DNA of 64,000 bases from Chrysomallon squamiferum (Eukaryota > Mollusca > Gastropoda > Neomphalida > Peltospiridae): NCBI GenBank assembly GCA_012295275.1, contig CM022666.1:10259002-10323001 (forward strand), in the 5' to 3' direction. Shown here in pieces: positions 14,401 through 28,260 of the stretch. Position numbers and translations under genes: made by a program. Within the stretch, counting starts at the first letter, position 1. Every line of letters begins with the position of its first letter. Below the pieces are notes generated by a model. That model was not told the origin of the DNA. It saw only the letters and a program-made list of their open reading frames with translations, and made no database searches.

Positions 14401-17400
14401 GCAAAACAATGTTAATTCTTTTATTTCAGAATGTATTCATATTATATTCAGTAAAAGTCATAACATATAATAAAACATGCATCATACAAGTTATTAAAAA
14501 TATAATCAACATAGAAATATAATCATTTCAAATAACGCCAATTCTTTTGGGTTGCACGTAAAATCTACAGCAATTAAGCTAGGTAGGAAACAATTCACGG
14601 CGATTTCACTATACACATGCTATAATGTATACACTAAAAGTAGGAACATACAGCCAACAAGTTATTAAAAATATAAACAACATAGAAATATAATCATTTT
14701 AAACAGTGCCAGGCCTTTCTAGTTTACAGCAATTTTGGTCTGTAGAAAACGTAACTTAATGGCGATTTCAATGTGGAACTTCTTTTCACCAAAGAAGGCA
14801 CACCATAGTGTTGCACATTGTTTGAAAAGTAATTGAATGAGCTTTCATTTGATCCCATGAACACAGGTTTTATTTTCAGCCAGTTTTTTTCAAAACAGGT
14901 TTGAAGGCATGAAAAAGTGCGTTTTTGGACACAACTTCTGATATAAGCAATTGCCAGCGACGAGAGTCACACAGTTAGAAAGATTGAACATTGACCCTCC
15001 TAGCTGTGCTAAAAATAACATTGCAGCTATTTTGGCAAAAACAAGCCAGGTGTTTGTAGAGCGACCCTATTTTAGGACTTTTTACTCCACGCTGTTAATT
15101 GCTGACCACAGGCACAAAAGTGTGTTTACCCCCATCACCTTTAACACTCTCATACAAAGAAATGATTTAACATACAACAAAAACAACACAACCATTTAAA
15201 AGAGCACATAATGATCTTTATTTCCTTATATTTGTTTTTTATGGTAGGTTTTATAGAAGGGATTTGGCAGTGGAGGAAAATGAGTGAAATCTGAACTTTT
15301 AACAGCTTCAACCAATTATATCGGCTAGGCTGCTGGTACCTAAATTACAGTATATCTTTTGAGGGTGGAATACTAATTAAATCAGTGTCATAATATATTT
15401 TTGGAAGCTAAGCATGCTTTTATGTTCATCATTCATACTTGCGTATTTGGCAATGGTATATATTTTTTTGTATCATTTGGTGACACTAATTATTATTTTT
15501 TTTAATTTTAGATTATTGAGTTTTGCTTGTGCAAATGAAACTAGTCTTTCAACTGCAGATGTTCTGCTCAACAATGAAATAACATGGTTAAAGAAAGTAA
15601 GGGTAAGAGTTTTGTAATGTGGTGATGTGTAGAATGTCTTCATGGAACTGAATTTGGTGGAATGAATTTGGCTATCAGAATGATTATGTTAGCAATAAAA
15701 AATCTATTATAAAACAAAATTTAAAAAGTTTAGGTATATATTTTGAGTTACCATTTTTGCACAGATTGTTCAAAAACTTAATTTTCTTTTTTCACAAATA
15801 TACCATATTTAATAAGGTATTTATATATAGGAACATGTATTAACTTGTGGTGAACCTGGAACTGAAGATGCACTTCTGGAGGGTCATTTGGGTATCACAC
15901 GTGAACTGCTGTCGTTCCAGAGTGCTGAAAAAAAATACAACATTGGATCAGAGAAAGGAGGAGCAAATCTCATAAAAGTAAATACATTTCAACATACATA
16001 CACCCATATATTTATCATGATAATTAAATAAGAAAATAGTCAACAAATGTTTTTTTTCAGTCTGATTACTGAACATTAAAATATTTCATAATTTCACATA
16101 ATGTTTTTACATTGATAAATTAGATCTTTTGATGGTAGTATTTTCTAGCATATAAAGACATTAATTTTAGATATTGCTAACCATAGTAAATAATAAGAAA
16201 AATATAATTATTTTTCTTTTCAATTTATTAGCAACAAACGGGAAAATTTTCTATTCCTTATCTTTTATTTTACATTTTTAATTCTAGGAATTAGTGGAAG
16301 ATTTTATATTTCCTGCATCAAAGATAGTTTTGCAGTGTCGGAAGCAAAATGGTGATTTTCCTGCTGAGCAGGCCTTCCCTGTCTGTTCTACATCAATGAC
16401 TGTGATAGCAGCTTTTGATCTCTTGGTGGCTTTTTGTACTGGCTGTGTTCAGAATCTTCAGTTCCTTGCCAATATGTTGATAGAGATGTATTACACAAGT
16501 AAGACAATGCTTTTTTAAATAACATATTTAAATACTTTGTCATTTTGTGGCTGTTTGGATTATAATAGTAACTAGATAACACGGAGAATTTTTTGTTTTT
16601 TTGATTTTCTTCTAAAAATTGTCATATCCATTTTATAATAGGGTTATTTTTATTATCCTTTGAATCTTTTCAGCTTTTTAAAACAAAAAATGTTTTAATA
16701 ATGATTATTTTTAATTAAAAAGGACTGACAGAGTGAAAGACTGAACATTGTTATATATGTATATATATATAACACACACACATTCACTTATACAGGGTTT
16801 TCTGATTATTTTCATGCAAATTCAGATCTAAGAAATAACCTACACACCAAGATTAAAAATGAAAATTTGGTTCTAGTTTGATGTCAGTAAAAATCATTTA
16901 ATTCTAATTATATTGTTCATTCTGCAGATGAAACACCACTCACTGAGTGGGAGTATGTGCCTCCTGTTGGTCCAAGACCTAGTAAAGGTTTTGTTGGTTT
17001 GAAGAATGCAGGAGCTACATGTTACATGAATTCTGTCATTCAGCAGGTATTTTATATAATTAATAACAAAATACTTTAATTTGTATAAATAATACATTGC
17101 ATTGTAGACTGCTCAGATGACATTTAATTTAATAAATCAAACTGGAAAATTAATATTGTACCTCTAGTCTAGCAGTTTATTATGCCTGTACAGTCATTTC
17201 CTTTTTAATCTAAGTAACACAAATTAACATATTTTATAAATTGCTTAGGGATATGATACATGAGAAATTGAAACTTCCCTTAATAGTAACAAAATTTATT
17301 TCGACTTTATCCTTGCTTTCCAAGTGTCAGCTGAATGAATATTAGATTTTTCCTCCTAATAATGAACTTATGTTTTCAGTTATTTATGATCGAGCCAATT

Positions 17401-20400
17401 AGAAATGGCATTCTTGGAGTAAATGGTGCAGCAGATGATATTGATGAAGATTTTCTGAATGATGAAAAAACTGAAAATGAAGTAAGAATGTTTAAATATG
17501 TTTTAAAATATATATTTTATTTTTTTATATAATTAACATTTCTTAATTTGTTTGTAATCAGAAATTACTCTTGATTATTCTCATATTCTGTAAATAGCTT
17601 TAAAAATGAATCATCTTATTATTTTACATAGAAGAAATGAAAATAATACATGAAAAAAGTATCTGTGATAATGATTTTTTTGTTTGTTTTACATTTTAAA
17701 AGTTATAGAATTGTTAAAATACTTTTGATGACAGACAAACATAGATATGGGTGAATTTGAAAAGAAAGATGAAGACAAGTCAAACAAAACAGAAGAAAGA
17801 AAAGATTACAACATGGGTGTACTAAAACAGATCCAAGTTATATTTGGTCATCTTGCAGCCAGCAAACTGCAGTATCATGTGCCCAGAGGCTTCTGGAAAC
17901 ATTTCAAGTAAGCATTTTCTTATGATATTTAATTTTTTTGTTACTAGAACTGTCAATTTAAACTTAATCAGAGGCTAGATTGTCACCATTTAAATATTCC
18001 TTAATCATATTTACCCATAGCTGAATCCTGTTATTGATCTAAATATTAAACTAATTACATTCATAATGTTCAACCTCAATTTTTTCAGTGTGTATGTATT
18101 TCAGATTATGGGGTGAGCCTGTGAATCTTCGGGAACAACATGATGCTCTAGAATTTTTCAACAGTTTAGTTGATAGTCTTGATGAAGCCTTAAAGACACT
18201 CAGCCAGCCATGTGTTCTGTCCAAAGTGTTAGGAGGATCTTTTGCAGATCAGAAAATATGTAAAGATTGCCCTCATAGGTTAGTAAATTAGATTTCATTA
18301 AAATTAAATACGGTAATCCTGTAATTGTAATATCCTCTATAATTGTATTAAAAATATATTAATTATTAATTTAAAAATTACTGTCTTTTTTTAAATTCAG
18401 TATGCTTATTGAACTGGATATTGTTTAGCTAACATGTCAAACAATCATATTTTTGCATTTTCACTTTAGATTTGATTTTCATATCATGACATGTAATTAA
18501 AAAAAAAAAATATCCTTTTTGAAAAGGTATCAGAGGGAAGAAGCATTTACAACACTGAACGTTGATATAAGAAACCACCAGAATTTGTTTGAGTCACTGG
18601 AGCAGTATGTCAAGGGAGATTTGCTGGAAGGGGCTAATGCATATCACTGTGAAAAATGCAACAAAAAGGTATATAAAATCCAAATTCAAAGAAAGAATTT
18701 GGTGTGCTCTTAATCAAAAAAAAAGTAGTGACCTTAAAACACCACCTATTCCCTACTAATGATGAAGTGGCAAGATAAAAAAAATATACATATAAACATT
18801 TGAAAAACAGCTTTTATAATTCAGTAAAGTTACAAAACACATAAATAACGAAGTAAACAAAGGAAACATTAGATTGGATTTTTAAAATTTCATTTCAGTC
18901 ATTAACAAACGTATTTGATATGTAATAAATTGTGATATTAGTCACAACTGAAGATTGAAAAATTATGAATAAGAACTGTTCTAAAGATTTAGATAGCTAT
19001 CATGGAATGTAATGCAGTTTTGTATGTGTTACATACAGTGAGATATGTTTTAGAATATTTCTTTTCAACCAGTTTGTCTGTACATTTCAGGTTGACACTG
19101 TAAAAAGGCTGCTAATAAAAAAGTTACCAAAGATTCTAGCCATTCAATTAAAAAGATTTGACTATGACTGGGAAAGGTTTGTTCTGATTAAACATCGTTT
19201 GTTTTAAATTATATTTATTTTAACCAAAATGCCAATGTCAATTTTAGGTGTGGTATGTTAAGAACTGGGGAAAAAAATTAATTTGTTCAGAATTAATAAC
19301 TTGTCTATTTCAAAAAGGCTGCGTGTGAGTGGTGTCTGTATTTGGAATGTGATGACAATGTTTTAAGAATGTTTTGGAAATTGAAATTCATATTAACATC
19401 AATTTGTGTTTATTTTCTTTCCATTATAGGGAATGTGCAATCAAATTCAATGACTATTTTGAATTTCCAAGGAAATTTGACATGGAACCATATACTGTTC
19501 AAGGAGTAGCAAAAGTTGAAGGTAAAAAAAAATGTACTACTTTTTAGAAAAACAAATTAAAAAAGTATATATTTTTCTGAATAAATTATATTAAAGAACA
19601 ATAGACAAAGATAATCAGATGTTACATAATGAGTTGTATGGTTTTGTTTAAGGAGAGGTTATTGATGATGAAGAAGAAAAGCCTCAGAGCACAAAGTATA
19701 GACTGATAGGAGTTGTAGTCCATAGTGGACAAGCCAGTGGAGGTCACTACTACTCTTATATCTACTACAAGTAAGCGCAGAAGTTAATTTCATTTTCTCA
19801 AAGTTTAATTAGGTTTTTTATAACAACTTAATATTTTATTCTGAGGATATTTTTTCTTATACATTTAGAGAATTGTCCATTTTCAGTTTATGTAAGTACA
19901 TTTATGATTGGTACAGTTGTTACTTCAAATATGCTGTACTTGCAGTATTTTGTGATAAAATATTGGACATTACATCTTAATCTTAGAAATCTTTTTAAAA
20001 TAAATTCAGCAATCATATGTCAACATATATATGTTAATATCGATAATATATTACATTAATATTTCAGAGGGACAACTGATCCACATCCCAAGTGGTACAA
20101 GTTTGATGATGGTGATGTTTCTGAGTGTAAAATGGATGACGATGAGGTTAGGCATTTATGAATTTTGAAGTAATCAGAGAAGTAATCATTAAGTTCTGAT
20201 CAACATTTTTGACATCTTTAAATCTATTAAAACATAGTCATTTTAAACTGTATTCTATTTTTAAATGCCAGTTATTTCTTGTAGGAAATGAAAAATCAGT
20301 GTTTTGGAGGAGAATATCTTGGAGAGGTTTATGACCACATGTTGAAAAGGTAGGAGTCTCTTTATTATTTATGCTTTAAAGAATGATAATGAATTAGGGA

Positions 20401-22821
20401 TTGTTTGTTAATACATCTGTTGATACAAGTTATTTTTAGGTACCAGCAGACCACAGCACTTATCATGGAAATTATTTAAAGCATGGTCAAGTACTTAAAT
20501 AGGTCAACTTTAACCCAAATTATCTCTATTTTACAATCAAGTAATAATTTTTTTACTTGACATAAAACATCTTTCAGTACCCAGTCTATACATACATTAT
20601 ACATGATGAATTGATTTTTGGGGAAGTATTGTAAAATAGCAACATAAAACACACGTAATGGCCATTGTTTTAATCTGTCCAAGTGAAACAGCCAGAGGTA
20701 ATAAGTGGTTTTAACCAAATTGCTTGAACTAGGTTATGTCATTATCATATTAAGGATAAGATGACAAGCTTTTGATGTGTATCTAATTTGCTGTGAATAT
20801 TCAAAATAATTATTTATTTATTTACATTTAAAAACGATTTAGATCAATAAATTGAGTATAAGTATACATATAAAGGGCTACTTTCGTTTGGTGTGTGAAA
20901 CTATGCATATAAACCTATCCTCGCTTTGCGCTTTGCAAAAGAATCAGGGAACCCCATGGATACCTGGATGGAGACGAAGAAACATTTCCATCAAGATTTC
21001 AGTCTATGCTATGTAAGTATTTAAAATTAATGAAACAATCGTTGATAGAATTGTTTGTTAACATGTTGCAACATATGTGTCATTATTAATTATCTTTTAA
21101 ATGATAATATTGATTATTGAATTGGAATAGGTGTATAAATATGGCCAGTTGATTTATTTGTTTTCAGGCCACCAGCAATGAGTTAATTGTTCAACTCTGT
21201 TAAATTGCGAACGTGAAATGGTCATTAGAACATAATGTGTATCAAACTAGTTTATTAGTTTTATTGCTAATTAAATTGTTGAAGTGGCATGGACCTATGG
21301 GTTTGGTACATTGGTCATGTGACCTTAATACAAGGTTACGATTTTTTGACATAAAAGCTGGTACTGATGGCAGTTAAAAAAAATAATTAAAATTAAAGCA
21401 GCTTATATTTTTGTTGTTCTTTTGGTGCATGTGTGAAAACAGAAATGTTATAAAATTAGTTGATCAGATGTTTTTTTTTTTTTAATAAATGATTTGTTTT
21501 TGTTTCAGTTGATGGTCAGTATCTTGTTTTGGAGAATATTTTACTGGAAAAAGGAGAAGGAAGACAAACAAGAATTCCTGTATGTGATTGCACCAAAGAA
21601 TTATTTTGAAGTTTATAATCTTAAAGAATAACACTGGAGTCTCTTAGGAAGCTATCACAGAATTATTTGGAAAACGTTCTAGCAACACTATTGGGAAAGT
21701 TTGTAGAATCAGAAAATCTTGTTTAAAGGCTTTATCAACATTCACAGATTCTCACTAAGAATTTCTTGATTAGGCTGCAGTAGATGTAGGTTCTACAGGA
21801 CCAGGACTTGACATCAGTTGTATCTATGATGCAGCCTTTTAGGAGACTTGCTGTGTTTATCAAATTAATTAGGTGTACGCAGATTTTGGTTTTCCAGGCA
21901 AGGAACTTGGTTTGATTTATTTTACAAAAAGACAAAGTAGACTTGATTATTTCATTGACCTGTCATCATAGAGTCTGGAAGGGTCACCTTTTTGGAAAAG
22001 TGAGGACTGAAAGATTTCCTTCATCTGCTGACATTGACACAGTCACAACAGACTGTTTTTTGTTCAGATTTTGATATAATGACAAAAATGGACAAACTTG
22101 GAGTGTTAACAGTTTTGAGAAATTGAAAATTTGTTTCTAATTTTAAACAGTACTGTACTTTTTAATGATCTGATGACCAAACAGTTAACAAAATCATTCT
22201 TTGTGTGTCAAAAGATAACTTATTTTTAATATTAAATAATCCTGTTCCTTGTAAATTTGTGTCATAATGACATTTACAACAAGCAGTTCCATCAAGTAAC
22301 TCTTGTTTATAACAAATGTAAGACAGTACAATGTAGCATGCATTGTTAGTTATATTATAAATGAGAATTTTTTTTTTGCTAACTGCTCATCAGTTGGGTT
22401 GAGTTACAGCTTCGTCAGTGGATACACTGCTCAAAGTGTAACAATCTTGGATCACCCAAGATAGTTTTATGTTGGCACTTTCACCATGCAATGTTTTAGG
22501 AAGTTATCTTCAATGATTTTAAAGTGAGATCCATTTGAAAACTGCCAAAACATTCTGTTTTTAACATTTTACCAAATAATATTGTTAAATCAATGAATTT
22601 AATATACATAGTAGCATTTTGTAAGCTCTTTAACTATGCAGAGTTTCAGGAAGATACCTCCAACAGTTTTAGGGTAACATCCATTTGAAAACTGCATAAA
22701 TAAAACATTTTGGTGCAGAAAGTTTCTGAATTAGATTTTTATCATTTAGTTATGTTCAAGTGCTGGTAGCTTCATAAATTACATTCCTTGAACAAAAGTA
22801 AGCTTGTAGTATAGAACCAGT

Positions 22822-22855
<34 letters not shown>

Positions 22856-25800
22856 TAACACACTCGGGGCCAGAGAGTCTGGCACCCTAGGCAAGGTTAG
22901 ATTCTGCCACCCCTGGAAAATATCAATTTCAAAATTTGTATGTTTAAAAAAAAAAACAGTTACAAGGGTAATTTAAAAAAAAAAAAAAAAAAAGTCTGCA
23001 ATTTACAGTACTTGGACAATTTAATGGGATCAAAATGATGATATAAAATTTGCCAAGTTCCTAAGGCAGAAGCACCTTAAAGGCAGACACAGCAGCCAAA
23101 ATTATTGGTTTGGCCCTTTGGTGTCACTCCACCCAAAAGGTGATTATTGTAGAAATGACATGTTTAAAGTCTTATCTTTCAATAAAAATATTCATTCATA
23201 GCAGAATTGCACCATAAATATTTTACAAATATTTAATTTCAACATCCTATGCGATCTCTCAAATCGAGATTCTTCTGTGACATTTAAATGTCCCACACAG
23301 GCCATTTCTTTCCTTGTTTATACCATTAAAATAAGGAGTTACTGCCCTAAATATGGTTTCTGCAGCAAAATGAAGATTTTGTATATATGTGATTCTATGG
23401 AAAAACTTGTGGCCTATAAAAACATGCAAACATAATTATGTCTTTAACATTTTATATATGCACGATTTTGACTGTCTCACATTGTTTGTTTCAGTCAGAT
23501 GGTGTCTACCCAGTTATTTGTCCCTGTATGAAATAAACCAAGATAAAAACTGACCTGCAATAAAACTCAAATTTATTTATTTATTTTTCAAAACTGTTGT
23601 TGATTTGCAGAAATGTGCCCCCTGAAATCAGCACCCTAGGCAGTGCCTAGTTTGCCTGTACAGTTGCGCTGGCCTTGTATAGATAGGTAGATAGATAGAT
23701 ATATATAATGTTATGATTCTTCAGATGTCTAATTCTATTACTTTATGATTTATGATTATGCAAAAATGTTATTGTTGATTTTGGTGCATATTTTACTATT
23801 TTCACACAAACAATGAAAATAGTAATCAAACTAAGACATTCTTACATTAAACAGAGATTACTATGTACATCTTAAAGTAAGCTTTTTATGTCTTTACTTA
23901 TCATTTTGTGATATTTATTCCTAAAAGGGCATGCTGATAATGTAAAACTGTTCTCGATGCCTGCAAAAGGATTAAAATGACCACATCTGAAAAACTAATA
24001 AACATATTTTACTATCTCTTTTTCTTCTGTGTTTATATTCTTCCATTTTATATGAATAATGTATTGTAAGGGTAAAAATTACTAATTTTAATTTTGCATG
24101 CTGGTACCTATTATTATCACTTGTGTTGTTATTTTTATTTACATAAGTTCACATAGCAAACAGCATTGTATTGAATTAATGTTAAAAATTGTATTGAATT
24201 AACACTGAAGTTAAAAAATACGTTTGACATTTTATTTTTTTATTTTTGTTTTTTGATAATTAAATTATTAAAATATATTATTCATATTGATCAAAGTTTG
24301 AAAGTCATAATATTTTATCATCTAGGTCTGCAGTACGACGTCAGAAAAGATGGTGGAATGCTTACATACTGTTTTATGAAAGAATAGATGAAATGAAAGA
24401 AGATATTGAAAGTGTAACAAAAGAAATGCAAAAAATATCAATATGTAAGTAATAATATAATTAGTGGGGTTTTTTTTCTCATTATCTTAAGACAGACAGA
24501 TTTTTTTGTTTTTATGCTATGAATGTCATTTTACATGTTTCTAAAAATGAGTAGTAATTTATTATAAGAAACTTTTTTTTTGCTGCTTTCTGTTTATTTT
24601 TATCAAAAATATTATGTTTAAAGACATTATAAAGTTTTTTTAAAGTGGTTGGGTTACCTGTTCATCTGCTTTACACGGTTTTTGCAGCAAGTACTGTTCC
24701 ACACGTAGCTATGCCAACAACAATAGATCGTCTAGTGAGGAAACAGAATATCCTCTTCATGCATGAGAAGAATCAGTATTGTATTGAATATTTCCAGTTC
24801 ATGAAAAAACTCATTACTTGCAATCATGTCATTCTCACACATGCAATACAGGAAAAATTAGTAAGTATAAAACTTTTTGTTGACATAATAAATGTGATCT
24901 GGATTTGGAAAATTATGTTTTGCTCATTTGAAAAGATTAATTAAATATAGATAAATTTTATAAACGTGTTAGTTTTCAGAATGATGAGCATATAATTTAA
25001 AACTTGTTTTATTGTTTGGAGTTTGAATTTAATATTGTTTGTTAATCGGTTTTTTTCTTCTTTTTTTCTTTTTTCTCCTTTTTTCTTTTTTCTCTCTTTA
25101 AAATTAAGGTAATTTTTATTTTACAGATTAACTAAATGATTTTCTTGGTTACTTTCAGACAAATGAAGCAGAACAGATTGCAATGATCAGCATGGAGCTG
25201 GCATCAAGATTCCTTTTTACAGTGGGCTTTCATACAAAGAAAACCCTCAGGTACTTACTGGATCTCAAAATGTTAACTTTGGTTAAAATGGATGTATGAA
25301 CGAAAAGTTTATGTTTACATTTTGTAAAATTGGTTCTTGATTAAGGGCTAAAACTGGATAACGTGATAAAAATGTGCTGTTTATTTTCAGGGGTTCAGCA
25401 AGTGACTGGTATGATGCTCTGCATATTCATCTGAGGTTTAGTAAAACAGTCCGAAGCTGGTTTGCACATAATGTCCTTTTTGCTCAACCTTCAAGATTTG
25501 CAGAATATCTTCTTGAATGTCCAAGCTCAGAGGTATGAATGTGATTTTACAATTACAATTTATTGATACTTACATAAATTAAAAAGTGTTTGATGTTAAA
25601 ATAGCATTGAAGAAATACATTTATTAGAAAATAAATTTAGTTTTTGACAGACTGATCCTTAAAAAAAGCTTCTTTTTTTTTGGGGGAATAAATACTTTAG
25701 ATATTTATGTTTCGTTGTTTTGTCTTTTTTTTTTAAATTTATTATTAGTTACATTTTTTTCTATTAAATTTTATAATTGTTTTTCTTGTCACATTTTTAC

Positions 25801-28216
25801 ATTAAAAAGGTGCTTTAATTTTTGTTTATTATATTATTATTATTATATGTGGCATTTTTAATCTTATTATGATCATTTATTGCAGGTTCGTAATGCATTT
25901 GCCAAGATAATTGTGATTTTATCACATTTTTCTCTACAAGATGGACCCTGCCCACCACCTCTTGTTCAAGGTCTGTATGGTAAGTATAATGCTGGACTAA
26001 ATAGTATCATTCATTTATGTTTAGATATATATAATCAGAATGTTGTTAAATATGTTATCCAAGTCAGGAAATAAATATATATTTTTTTTTTTTTTTTTTT
26101 TTTTTTTGATAAATCCAGTGTTTTTCTATTTTAAAAAAGTTGTTTTCCATTTCATGTTTTTGTAAATTCCATTTCAGTTCCATTTCAGGAATAAATTATG
26201 TAATTAAAAACTAATATATAAAATAGACTAACACAATTTGTGCAAATCACAGGAGAAAATAATATTGTCTAGTCATGTAATTGTAATTAACTGAAGCAAT
26301 CTTCAATGTCTCCATTTACATACAGTATTGGCAAGTCTTTTTGTGTTTTCCTCGCTTCAGAGTCACTCTTCTGTCATTAAGTAGATGTTTCTGTTGAGAA
26401 AAGCTGGTTTTATTATCAACATAAGTTAGGCTTCAAAATAGCATCAGTTACTGTGGCATGCCTTGCCAAAACTCAGAAATGGGCAAAGTGCTGTTAAGTT
26501 TGTCATGATATCCCATACATACATATATATATATATATATGAGCCATTCCTCAAGCAACTTAGGGGATAGATCCTGCAGAGACTTGGTATAGTATCTTGT
26601 GAGTGTCAGTACCTCAATGATCTGTTCAGCAGCCAATCCCTGTGATGCCTCAGCCTTGAAGAAGGTTTCATACAGATGAATTCTCGTTGCATGGTATTTG
26701 GCTGCTTCAAACCAAGAATTCCAGCAAGATTAGACAGGGGCAGGTGGTAGCTTCACATCATCAGCAGCAGCAATCAGTTCAGAGAGGTGTTTTATGAAGT
26801 AATTCTTTCTCCAGGATTTTTGTACAGCAATGATTTGATCATAGTGATTAAATCAGACGTGTGGGCTAAATTTCTGTTCCAAAATACCTCAGATTGACAA
26901 TATGAGCAAGACACAGTAGATGCACAGAGTTGGGATAGATAGCTGACAAAACATCCCTGTATGCCTTCTTACAGTATATAGTGCTGTCACTGACTTTGCA
27001 AATTACATTATCAAAATCAATTTATAAGATAGGCACTGGTGAAATGACAGCTATGATTACAGGCTTTCATTTTTACAACACCGATCAAGTATGGCTTCCC
27101 AGTCACATTCAAGATGCTATGATCAAGCACATCAGTAGTTTCGTCAGCTGTGATATTGAGAGGACAGTCACAAAAACAGCCTTCAGTGCTGAGAAATGTA
27201 TGTCAAACAGTCTTGAGGTGTAGATCCTGCCTGCTTACAATGTTTTTGCAAAAATGGCCTCATCTTCTCCATTTTCTCAATGTGTATATCTGCCACAGTG
27301 CACATTTTTACATAATGCAATACAAAATCATCTCTTATGTCCTTTGACTTTATCATGGAATTCAATGTGGTTTGCTTGTAGCAAATGCTCTGTGACTTAC
27401 ACTATAAGTATCTTTCTTTTAAAGGTTCAACATTTTTTTTTTGTCAACATGTTTTTTTTTACTTTCAAAAAAGCACATCTTCATCTTCATACATAGTCAT
27501 CTTTGGCATTTACATTGGTGAGAGAGGCCATTCTTTTAAGGTTGGGCTTTTTGGCTGATCGGGCCACCATTGTGACAACTAATTTATAGACCATACGACG
27601 TCATATGTATTGCTGTTTTTGAGAAGGCACCTCACATTTAATGGAAAAAAGGAAATACATACACTCAAAGGAAACATGGTAGAAAAAACCTTACTATATT
27701 TAATGCACCTTGTTTCATTTAATTTGATAAAGTATTTAGTGAAATATTAATGCAACTGTAATTAAATTACAACCAATTCCAGTCAAAACAATGATGTCAT
27801 TACATTAGGTGACATACAGATTTGCCACGCTGATAAAGCATTATGAAAAGTATACATTAGTTGTGAAAGATTGCATCAGGATCAAAGACCACAATCAAAC
27901 AACTAAATGTAATAAAATATAATTTTACAACTAAATGTAGATAGGGCATTAAGGCCAAAAAGCTATAAAGAAAACAAAACTTCACTTAAATCATTTATTT
28001 TTATCACCACTCTGACAGTCTAGCATCATCTGCAAGGTGAGAAATTGATTGACCAAACAGCACAGGTGCTGAACCACCAAAGGAAAAAGCAACTGCACAA
28101 GCGTGACTGTTCGCAGACATCTGGTAAATGAGACGTGCATTTGACAAAATTGACAATCACGGAAAACCATTGGGTCTACATTTTTTTATGGATTTCTCCT
28201 TATTTATTTATTTATT

Positions 28217-28260
<44 letters not shown>

